Part shown: positions 27,218 through 34,561 of the stretch, piece by piece
How the letters are laid out: every line of letters starts with the position of its first letter
How positions within the stretch are numbered: the stretch's first letter is position 1
NCBI GenBank assembly: GCA_963850915.1
Contig: CAWKND010000006.1
Span: 248,001-312,000 of the forward strand
DNA length: 64,000 nucleotides
Source: CAVTWH01 sp963850915
Lineage (GTDB): Bacteria; Actinomycetota; Actinomycetes; Mycobacteriales; Micromonosporaceae
Direction: 5' to 3'
Translations under genes and position numbers: made by a program
Notes under the pieces: generated by a model
Database searches by the model: none
What the model saw: the letters and a program-made list of their open reading frames with translations, nothing else
Told to the model about the DNA's origin: nothing

Positions 27218-28912
27218 ATGAAACGCACCACCCTCACAGGTGTCGCCCTGCTGGCAGTGGCCAGCATGGGGCTGGCGGCCTGTTCCAGCACGCCGGCCAA
27301 GAAGCCGGCTGCCGCGGACAGGACGCTGGTACTGGAGAACAACCCGGTTGCTTCGTTCACCGACGACTTCAACCCGTTCGACGGCAAGTCCTTCAGCAGC
27401 ACCGAGAACACCAACGCGCTGTTCTACGAGCCGCTGTTCCAGTTCAACACGCTCAACTCCACCCAGCCGCCCATCCCGTGGTTGGCCAAGTCCTTCACCT
27501 GGTCCAACGGCAACAAGACGTTGACGCTGGCCCTGCGTAGCGACGTCAAGTGGAGTGACGGTCAGGCGTTCAGCGCCGACGACGTGGTCTTCACCTTCGG
27601 CCTGCTGAAGGCGAACCCGGCCGCGAACACCGGCGGTATCCCGATCCCGGACAGTGTCACGGCATCGGACGCCAACACCGTTGTGCTGAACTACTCGGGC
27701 TCCGAGACGGCCAACTTCCAGGCGATCGGCAACCAGCTGATCGTGGCCAAGCACGTCTGGTCGTCGATCGCCACCCCGGCGACCGCCGTCATCCCGGGCG
27801 CCTCCGCCGTGGGTACCGGCCCGTTCCTGCTCGACGCCTTCGCCGCGCAGAACGTGACCTACAAGGCCAACCCGAACTACTGGGGCGGCGCACCCAAGGT
27901 CAAGAAGATCTCGGTACCGGCGTACTCCGGTAACGACGCCGCCACCCTGGCGCTGTCTTCGGGCCAGATCGACCTCGCCGGCAACAACATCAACGACGTG
28001 CTCAACACGTTCGTTGCCAAGGACCCGGCGCACAACCACCTGTTCCAGAAGGACGCACCGTACTTCCCCGCGTCCAACACCGTGGTGCTGCTGCTGAACC
28101 AGAAGAGCGCCACCGCGCCCGCGCTGGCCGATGTCGCGGTACGCAAGGCGATCAGTGCGGCGCTGGACCGGCAGTCGATGGCCTCGCAGTGCGAGACCAA
28201 CTACGAGCTGCCGGCCTCCTCCTCGGGTGGTCTGACCCTGCCGATCGACAAGAGCGCGCTCGCCGCTGCGCAGACCAACGACCTGAAGCCGGCTCCGGAC
28301 GACGCGACGGTGACTTCGCTGATGACCGGTGCCGGATGGGCCAAGACCAACGGCAAGTGGACCAAGGGCGGCCAGACCGTCAAGTTCACCATCATCGACC
28401 CCAACTCGTTCACCGACTACTGGTGTGACGCGCAGGCGATGGTGACCCAGCTCAACACCGCGGGCTTCGATGTCAAGGACAACGGCGCCTTCGACTACAA
28501 CAGCTGGAACGGTGCCATCACCACCGGCAACTTCGACGCCGCACTGCACTGGGGCCAGGGCAACACGCCCTTCCAGCGGCTGCAGTTCATCCTCGACCCG
28601 AGCCTGACGGCACCGATCGGCCAGACCGCCGCCGGTAACTTCGACCGGTACAGCAGCACGGCTGCCACGGCCGCGATCGCCGCCTTCGAGAACGCCACGG
28701 ACGACGCTGCTCAGCAGGCCGCTCTCGCGACCATGCAGGGCCTCGTCTCCACCGACGTACCCGCCATCCCGGTCCTCTACGGTGCCGCGTGGTACGAGTA
28801 CAGCACCGTCAACTTCACCGGCTGGCCGACCAGCGACGACCCGTACGTCAACCCGTCGCCGAACAGCCAGGCCTACGAGTACCTGATCCTGAAGCTCTCG
28901 CCGGTCGTCTGA
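27218..28912 (+). CDS. ABC transporter solute-binding lipoprotein (SBP_bac_5 family)
   Basis: 564 residues from the ATG at 27218 with AAGAGGAG at 27201-27208. The signal peptide ends in the lipobox 'MGLAAC', so it is a membrane-anchored lipoprotein. Family-5 hallmarks are 'PWLAKSFTWSNGNKTLTLAL', 'LRSDVKWSDGQAFSADDVVF' and the distal 'DVAVRKAISAALDRQSM'. The C-terminal part closes the large two-lobe cleft. Family 5 binds peptides, but several members bind oligosaccharides. LacI control and the neighbouring glycosidases argue for an oligosaccharide here. Confidence 0.92.
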   Translation: MKRTTLTGVALLAVASMGLAACSSTPAKKPAAADRTLVLENNPVASFTDDFNPFDGKSFSSTENTNALFYEPLFQFNTLNSTQPPIPWLAKSFTWSNGNKTLTLALRSDVKWSDGQAFSADDVVFTFGLLKANPAANTGGIPIPDSVTASDANTVVLNYSGSETANFQAIGNQLIVAKHVWSSIATPATAVIPGASAVGTGPFLLDAFAAQNVTYKANPNYWGGAPKVKKISVPAYSGNDAATLALSSGQIDLAGNNINDVLNTFVAKDPAHNHLFQKDAPYFPASNTVVLLLNQKSATAPALADVAVRKAISAALDRQSMASQCETNYELPASSSGGLTLPIDKSALAAAQTNDLKPAPDDATVTSLMTGAGWAKTNGKWTKGGQTVKFTIIDPNSFTDYWCDAQAMVTQLNTAGFDVKDNGAFDYNSWNGAITTGNFDAALHWGQGNTPFQRLQFILDPSLTAPIGQTAAGNFDRYSSTAATAAIAAFENATDDAAQQAALATMQGLVSTDVPAIPVLYGAAWYEYSTVNFTGWPTSDDPYVNPSPNSQAYEYLILKLSPVV

Positions 28913-28939
28913 CGCACCTCAGCACCTCACCGCTAAGAA

Positions 28940-28985
28940 CCGGGAGCCCCGGATCGGCCGAATATGGTCGATCCGGGGCTCCCGG
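28940..28985. terminator. Strong hairpin after the binding-protein gene
   Basis: A perfect 17-bp stem (CCGGGAGCCCCGGATCG at 28940-28956 and its complement at 28969-28985) closes a 12-base loop and is followed by CCTTTCGT. It sits 27 bp after the binding-protein stop and 27 bp before the end of the convergent GH30 gene, so it can terminate both operons. Confidence 0.9.
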
Positions 28986-29011
28986 CCTTTCGTGGGACGG
29001 CTGGCGGCTGA

Positions 29012-30955
29012 CTAGCTCGCGGTGAGGGTGAAGCTCTGGGCCGGGCCGCCGCTGCAGGCCCACTGCTGCAGTACCGCACCGTCAGCGGTGGACACGTCGG
29101 TCACGTCCAGGCACTCGGCCGTGTTGTTACGTGGACTGAAGGTGTAGCTGCCGTTGGCGTTGCGGGTCGGCTTCCACTGCTGGTTGGTACCGCCGCCGTA
29201 GGACCACAGCTGGATCTTGGCACCGTTGCCGGTCGCACCGGCTCCACCGTTCACGTCCCACGCCTCGGTGGTCGCGTTGCGCGCCACCACCTTGTAGAAG
29301 CCGCTGTCGGTCGGCTGGAACTGCCACTGCTGGTTGGTGTTGCCGCTCGCGCAGGTCCATTGCTGGACAACGGTTCCGTTGCCGGTACCGCCATCCTTCG
29401 CGTCCAGGCACTTGGCGCTGTTGGTGTTGACCACCTGGTACCACGCGGTCGGGCTGATGCTGCCACCACTGGTCGGCGTTGTACTGGCGCTGTGGCTGGC
29501 ACTCGCCGTGGGGGAGGGGACACTGTCCAGCGCCGGCCAGGTGAACGTGGCGACCGCCTTGGCCGGTACCGAGTAGCTGAAGTACTGGCCGTTCTGTACC
29601 ACGTTGAAGGTACGGACGTTGCCGGTGTCGGCGTTGAGGACGATCAGCGCCGTCGAGCCGTCCGGGTTGCGGAACGCCACGTCCTCCAGGTTGCCCGGGC
29701 CGAACGTGTTGGAGTCGATGCGTACCGCGCCCGGCTTGACGAACTTGCTCGCCTGGCCGAGGACGTAGTACTCGGCGTTGTAGGCGGCGCTGCCGTTCGA
29801 GTTGTTGACGGTCACCACGCCGGTACAGGTGGTGCAGTTCATGCTGGGGCCGCCACTGGGATCCAGCGCCATGTTCCAGGTGACCACCGACTTGGCCCAG
29901 TTGCGGGTGGCGCCGATGATGAGGTTCTCGGTCTGCCAGTCGAGTGAGTCGGAGAAGGTGTTGGCGGTGTTGCTCGACTGCGAGCCGGAGCACTCGGTGA
30001 AGTACGCGTCCTTGCTGGGGTACGAGTTGTGTACGGTCGTCTGCGCGCTCGGGCTGCCCGCGTAGCAGTGCCAGGCCACGCCGGCCGTGTAGCTGCCGGC
30101 CGAGCTGAGCACGGTTGACGGGTAGCCGGTGTCGTCCCAGTTGTGGTCGTACCCGATGATCTTCGTGGCCAGGCCGGCGCTCTGCATCGCCGGGCCGAGG
30201 TAGCTCTGGATGAAGGTGGCCTCGGCGCTGGCCGACAGCGTCGAGCCCGGGTAGTTGCCGGGCGAGTACTCGGGTTCGTTCTGCGGGGTGATCAGCTGTA
30301 CCGGTACGCCCGCGCTCTGGTACGCCTGCAGGAACTTCACCAGGTAGTTGGCGTACACCTGATTGTTTGCGGTGTTCAGTGATCCGCCGATCATCGAACC
30401 GCTGGTCTTCATCCAGCCCGGCGGGCTCCACGGCGTCGCCATTACGGTGACCGCCGGGTTGAGCTGCTTGGCCTGTACCAGAATCGGCAGGATGTAGCTG
30501 TTGTCGTGGGCGATGGAGAAGTGTGCCAGCGAGGTGTCGCCAGCCGTGTCGTCGTAGCTGTACACCGAGCGGGCGAAGTCGGAGGCGCCGATCGGCTGGC
30601 GCAGGAAGTCCAGCCCGATGCCCTGGCTCGGGTCGAACAGCTTGCTCATGATGGTGTTGCGCTGCGCGGAGTTGGCGACCAGCCAGGCCGACGAGTCGGT
30701 GAACGAGGCGCCGAAGCCGGTCATCGACTGGTACGCGGTCGACGGGTTGATGGTGATGGTCTGGCCGGCGCTGCCGGAGCCGGCGGCGAAGGTGGCGCCG
30801 GCCTGTGCAGCCAGCAGCCGGGACTGGTCGGCCGTGGTCTCCCAGACCGACACCGCGGTGCCGGTGGCCGCCTGCGCGGTGTCGATGACGGCGACCACGC
30901 CGACAGCGAGGGTCGCGGCGCCCAGCGCGGCCGCGATGGTTCTGAAGCGGGACAT
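29012..30955 (-). CDS. Secreted GH30 glycoside hydrolase with ricin-type (CBM13) lectin domain
   Basis: 647 residues from the ATG at 30953-30955, preceded by AAAGGAGCG. The signal peptide ends near 'DTAQAATG'. The GH30 barrel spans about residues 60-490, with acid/base Glu in 'TPQNEPEY' (about residue 227) and nucleophile Glu in 'YFTECSG' (about 321). A Ser/Thr/Pro linker leads to a C-terminal beta-trefoil with repeated 'CLDAKDGGTGNGTVVQQWTC' and Q-x-W motifs, a ricin B/CBM13 lectin. GH30 members of this branch act on beta-1,6-glucans, beta-xylans or glucosylceramide. The target here is unproven. It is the downstream neighbour of a second GH30 on the same strand. Confidence 0.93.
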   Translation of the reverse strand: MSRFRTIAAALGAATLAVGVVAVIDTAQAATGTAVSVWETTADQSRLLAAQAGATFAAGSGSAGQTITINPSTAYQSMTGFGASFTDSSAWLVANSAQRNTIMSKLFDPSQGIGLDFLRQPIGASDFARSVYSYDDTAGDTSLAHFSIAHDNSYILPILVQAKQLNPAVTVMATPWSPPGWMKTSGSMIGGSLNTANNQVYANYLVKFLQAYQSAGVPVQLITPQNEPEYSPGNYPGSTLSASAEATFIQSYLGPAMQSAGLATKIIGYDHNWDDTGYPSTVLSSAGSYTAGVAWHCYAGSPSAQTTVHNSYPSKDAYFTECSGSQSSNTANTFSDSLDWQTENLIIGATRNWAKSVVTWNMALDPSGGPSMNCTTCTGVVTVNNSNGSAAYNAEYYVLGQASKFVKPGAVRIDSNTFGPGNLEDVAFRNPDGSTALIVLNADTGNVRTFNVVQNGQYFSYSVPAKAVATFTWPALDSVPSPTASASHSASTTPTSGGSISPTAWYQVVNTNSAKCLDAKDGGTGNGTVVQQWTCASGNTNQQWQFQPTDSGFYKVVARNATTEAWDVNGGAGATGNGAKIQLWSYGGGTNQQWKPTRNANGSYTFSPRNNTAECLDVTDVSTADGAVLQQWACSGGPAQSFTLTAS

Positions 30956-31100
30956 GGGGTTTCGCTCCTTTGCGAGAGCCGCCGGCCAGCTGCGCCGCAG
31001 AGCTGCCGGCACCTGCACCGGCAGAGCTGTCGGCCGTCTGCGCCGGCAAAGGGACGGTGCGGGACGGTTGTGGAGCCGGTGCCTTGCGGGATGGGTGGTG

Positions 31101-31145
31101 CGGTTCGGGTCGCCGCGGCTGGCCGGGCTGCGGCGACCCGAACCG
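31101..31145 (-). terminator. Hairpin between the two GH30 genes
   Basis: Perfect 16-bp arms (31101-31116 and 31130-31145) close a 13-base loop. The right arm lies 7 bp from the stop codon of the upstream GH30 gene on the minus strand. This suggests the two glycosidases are at least partly separate transcription units. No T-run is present. Confidence 0.7.
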
Positions 31146-31152
31146 TTGCCTC

Positions 31153-33105
31153 TCAGCCGATGTGGCTTGCGAGGCGCAGGTCGGCAATGCTCCACCAGTT
31201 GCCGACCGGGGCGGTAGCGGTGACTCGCAGGTACCGGGCGTTGAGCCGACCGACGTCCACTGTGGACAGCTGGCCGGTACCGGTACCGCTGGCGACGGTG
31301 CGCCAGGAAGTACCGTCGTTACTGACATCCAGCTGCCAACCGCGGGCGTAGTCGCCGAGGTTGTCGCCGCTGTCGATGGCTACCGTGTCGAACTGGCGCC
31401 GCTTGCCCAGATCCACCTGGAGGTACTCGCCGGGCGCCTGGGCCTGGCCGCTGGACCACCGGGTGGACGCGTCGTCATCGATCGCCAGTGCGGCATCGGT
31501 GCTGTCCTGGCTCGCGGTTGCGGTGGCACCACTGAGATCCAGCTGCCGCGAGTCGACCCGCAGTGCGCGGGAGGCCGGCCAGGTGAAGGTGGCCAGTGCG
31601 CCGCCCGGCAGGGTGTACTCGAACGACTCGCCGCCGACCGCCACCGCGAAGCTGCGCGGGTCGTCGTTCTCGTTGTGTACCACCAGAGCCGTGGAGCCGT
31701 CCGGGTTGCGGAACGCCACGTCCATCAACTCGCCGTTCCAGCCGGTGGTACCGAAGGAGGTGCTGGCGATGCGTACCGCGCCGGGCTTCACGAACTTCGA
31801 CAGGTGCCCGATCGTGTAGTACTCGGCGTTCGTGGTGACCGTACCGTCGTCGTTGACCTGCAAGAGGCCGGTACACGTGTCGCAGCCACCGGTGTGCGGT
31901 CCACCGTTGGCATCCAGCGCCACGTTCCAGGCGATCACCGACTTGGCCCAGTCGCGGGTGGTACCGATGGTGAGGGTACGGGCGTGCCAGGTGAGCGTGC
32001 CGCGGAAGTACTGCTCCGGCGTATCGGTCGCGCCGTGCGAACCGGAGCACTCGGTGAACCAGATGCCCTTGTCGGGGTAGGCGGCGTGCAGTGCGTTCTG
32101 CGCGCTCGGGTCACCGGAGTAGCAGTGGTAGGCGGTACCGGCGATCCACTTGGCGGCCGGGCTGGCCAGGATCTCGTACGGGTAGTCCGTCTCCGGGCTG
32201 CGCCCCGGCGGAGTGGAGGCGATGTCGCCCGGGTGCGTGGTCCAGTTGTGGTCGTAGGCAAGGATCTTCGTGCGCGGGCTGGCCGCCTGCAACATCGGGC
32301 CAAGAGCTTCGATCACCTTCAGCTCCTGGGCGACCGGCATGTCCGTGCCCGGATACCCACTGGGCGCCCGGTTCTGCGGCTCGTTCTGCACGGTGAGGTA
32401 GTCGACCGGTACCCCCGCCGCGGCGTACGCCTGCACGAACCTGACGAGGTACTGCGCGTAGGCCCGGTATACCGCCGGGTCGTCGATGAGCTGCCCGCCG
32501 ATCAGCGAGTCACCCGTCTTCATCCAGGCCGGCGGGCTCCACGGCGTGGCCACGATACTCAACTGCGGGTTGAGTTGCCGGGCCCGGCGCAGCAGCGGCA
32601 GGATCTGCGACTGGTCGTGCGCGATGCTGAAGTGGTTGAGACCGAAGTCTTTCTCGCCCGCCGGTACGTCGTCGTAGGTGTAGGCGGTGGGCGAGGCGAT
32701 GAAGTCGGATGCGCCGATCGGCTGCCGCAGGAAGCTGATCCCGATGCCCTGCGCCGGATCGAACATCGAGCGCATCGCCTGTTCCCGGGCGGTGGGGGAG
32801 AGGCGGTAGAGGACGGTGGCGGAGGAGTCGGTGATGGCGCCGCCGAAGCCGTCCATCGACTGGTACGAGCGGCTCGGATCGACGGTGATCGTGGTCTGCG
32901 TGGACTGCGCGCGGCTGAAGGTCACCGGCGTGCGCTCGTGCAGCAGTTCGGCGCGGTCGACCGTGGTCACCCAGACCCGGGCCTGCTGCGCGGCGCCGCC
33001 GTGGTCGGGGCCCCCGTGGTTGGTACCGGCGGACGCGGCGGCCGGAATGGCCAGGCACAGCGCAACCGCGCCGGCCGCCGCCAGCCCTATCGTTCGTCTC
33101 CTCAT
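31153..33105 (-). CDS. Secreted GH30 glycoside hydrolase with C-terminal discoidin-like (CBM32-type) domain
   Basis: 650 residues. Of two in-frame ATGs I choose the one at 33103-33105 because AGGAGG lies 6 bp upstream of it and directly abuts the other. The signal peptide ends near 'AAASAGTN'. The GH30 catalytic core carries acid/base Glu in 'VQNEPQN' (about residue 242) and nucleophile Glu in 'WFTECSGS' (about 352). The last 140 residues ('ASQDSTDAALAIDDDASTRW', 'YLQVDLGKRRQFD', 'YLRVTATAPVGNWWSI') form an F5/8 C sugar-binding domain. It is a paralogue of the next GH30 with a different binding module. It is divergent from the second LacI gene, its likely regulator. Confidence 0.93.
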   Translation of the reverse strand: MRRRTIGLAAAGAVALCLAIPAAASAGTNHGGPDHGGAAQQARVWVTTVDRAELLHERTPVTFSRAQSTQTTITVDPSRSYQSMDGFGGAITDSSATVLYRLSPTAREQAMRSMFDPAQGIGISFLRQPIGASDFIASPTAYTYDDVPAGEKDFGLNHFSIAHDQSQILPLLRRARQLNPQLSIVATPWSPPAWMKTGDSLIGGQLIDDPAVYRAYAQYLVRFVQAYAAAGVPVDYLTVQNEPQNRAPSGYPGTDMPVAQELKVIEALGPMLQAASPRTKILAYDHNWTTHPGDIASTPPGRSPETDYPYEILASPAAKWIAGTAYHCYSGDPSAQNALHAAYPDKGIWFTECSGSHGATDTPEQYFRGTLTWHARTLTIGTTRDWAKSVIAWNVALDANGGPHTGGCDTCTGLLQVNDDGTVTTNAEYYTIGHLSKFVKPGAVRIASTSFGTTGWNGELMDVAFRNPDGSTALVVHNENDDPRSFAVAVGGESFEYTLPGGALATFTWPASRALRVDSRQLDLSGATATASQDSTDAALAIDDDASTRWSSGQAQAPGEYLQVDLGKRRQFDTVAIDSGDNLGDYARGWQLDVSNDGTSWRTVASGTGTGQLSTVDVGRLNARYLRVTATAPVGNWWSIADLRLASHIG

Positions 33106-33163
33106 CGACATCCTCCTGGGACGGGCGCCTGGGGTGGTGGCTTGTGGTTGTGCGCTGGGGCCT

Positions 33164-33213
33164 GTGGCGCTGGGCTTGTGGCACTGGGCTTGTGGCACTG
33201 GGGCTTTGTGGCG
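33164..33213. repeat. 14-bp tandem repeats in the GH30 leader region
   Basis: Units GTGGCGCTGGGCTT (33164-33177) and GTGGCACTGGGCTT (33178-33191), then a lengthened copy to 33207 and a partial one. They lie in the 5' leader of the minus-strand GH30 gene. No gene is encoded there. The repeats make the leader strongly strand-asymmetric (G/T-rich on the plus strand). Confidence 0.7.
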
Positions 33214-33257
33214 CCGGTGTTCCGGCCGGCGTCGGGGGCGGCCGGAGCACTCGGGCT

Positions 33258-33433
33258 GTGTAACGGATGTAACATCGGTGGAACGAAAGCGTTACACAGT
33301 GCACCGCTGCGGGGCCGTATTGTCAAGACCTTCAATGCGCCAGGATGGTGCGCCACGTCGACGCGCCAGGGAACTGGCGCGCGATGAGCACGGCGGGGCT
33401 ATCATGCCGCCATGAAACAGAGGGGTGTTACAC
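33258..33433. promoter_or_regulatory. Cluster of TGTWACA-type dyads between GH30 and LacI genes
   Basis: Four related elements are present: GTGTAACG (33258-33265), GATGTAACATC (33266-33276, a perfect odd palindrome), CGTTACAC (33290-33297), and GTGTTACAC (33425-33433), which abuts the LacI start. The first and third form an 8-bp inverted repeat. Shared TGT-A/T-ACA symmetry and placement between divergent genes suggest operator sites for the LacI regulator at 33434. Confidence 0.6.
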
Positions 33434-34453
33434 GTGCCTGAGCAGCCGCCCACCAGGGCAACGGTGCGGGACATCGCGGCGGCGGCCGGCGTCTCGATCG
33501 CCACCGTCTCGCGGGTACTCACCGGCCAGAGCAACGTGGCACCGCACACCCGCGAACTCGTCCACGGCACCGTCGAGCGGCTGAACACCCAGCCGGTACG
33601 CCGCGAGCGGTACAGCACCGAGGCCGTCTTCGTGCGCTGCCCGTACGTACTCACCGACTACTTCGGGCTGATCGTCTCGTCCATCGCGGAAACCCTTGAC
33701 CTGCATGGCCGCCGGCTCGTCCTGAACGCGGGCGAGCCGGCGCAGACCAGCCACCCACTGCTCGATCTGCACCAGCGGCCGGGGATCGGCAGCGCCATCA
33801 TGATCCTGCCGCCCGAGCCGACCGAGGAGATCGTCGCGCTGCACGCACACGACTTCCCGTTCGTGGTGGTCGACCCGCGTACCCCCCTGCCCGGCAACAT
33901 CGTCGCGGTCTCGGCCGCCCACTTCGCCGGTGCCCGCTCACTCACCGCGCACCTGACCGCGCTCGGCCACCGGCGCATCGGCGTCATTGGTGGACCGGAC
34001 GAGTGGATGGCGAGTGACGCGCGGCTGGCCGGGCACTCCGCCGCGCTGGCCGATGTCGGCGTACTGGCCCCGCCAGAGCTGCTGCGCGCTGTCCACCCCA
34101 CCACCGAAGACGGGTACCGGGCCGCCGGCGACCTGCTCGACCTGCCGGACCGGCCGACGGCTCTGGTGGGATTCAACGACAAGATCGCGCTGGGCGCGCT
34201 GCACGCCGCCAGCGAACGGGGATTGCGGGTACCCGCGGACATCTCCATCGCCGGCTTCGACGACATCGAACTGAGCCGGGCCACCCGGCCGATGCTCACC
34301 ACGGTCGCCCAGCCGCTGCAGGAGATGGGGCGGATGGCCGTGACTTTGCTGGTACGCCTGCAGGAGCGGCACAAGCTCGACGCGCTGCACGTGGACCTGG
34401 CGACCGAGCTGGTGGTACGCGACTCGACCGGCCCGGTACCCCCGCGGGGCTGA
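33434..34453 (+). CDS. LacI family transcriptional regulator
   Basis: 339 residues from the GTG at 33434; a GTG at 33425 would add three residues. The helix-turn-helix is 'TVRDIAAAAGVSIATVSRVL', followed by a hinge region that lacks the usual minor-groove 'ARxL' leucine pattern. The sensor domain shows 'LGHRRIGVIGGPDEW', 'ALVGFNDKIALGAL' and 'ISIAGFDDIELSRATRP'. It is transcribed away from the GH30 genes and is likely their sugar-responsive repressor, also regulating itself through the TGTWACA dyads. Confidence 0.92.
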   Translation: MPEQPPTRATVRDIAAAAGVSIATVSRVLTGQSNVAPHTRELVHGTVERLNTQPVRRERYSTEAVFVRCPYVLTDYFGLIVSSIAETLDLHGRRLVLNAGEPAQTSHPLLDLHQRPGIGSAIMILPPEPTEEIVALHAHDFPFVVVDPRTPLPGNIVAVSAAHFAGARSLTAHLTALGHRRIGVIGGPDEWMASDARLAGHSAALADVGVLAPPELLRAVHPTTEDGYRAAGDLLDLPDRPTALVGFNDKIALGALHAASERGLRVPADISIAGFDDIELSRATRPMLTTVAQPLQEMGRMAVTLLVRLQERHKLDALHVDLATELVVRDSTGPVPPRG

Positions 34454-34561
34454 TTTTCCCGGCATCACCCCGATCTTCCCGGTCGTGACGTCTTTCGGAC
34501 GCATCGACACAGATCGCTCACGAGCCTGCTTACATGGTCGGGACGATCGGGGGATATCGCC

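Noticed and set aside
30970..33387. 805-residue plus-strand open frame
   Set aside because: Antisense to the second GH30 gene, which has both catalytic glutamates and a signal peptide.
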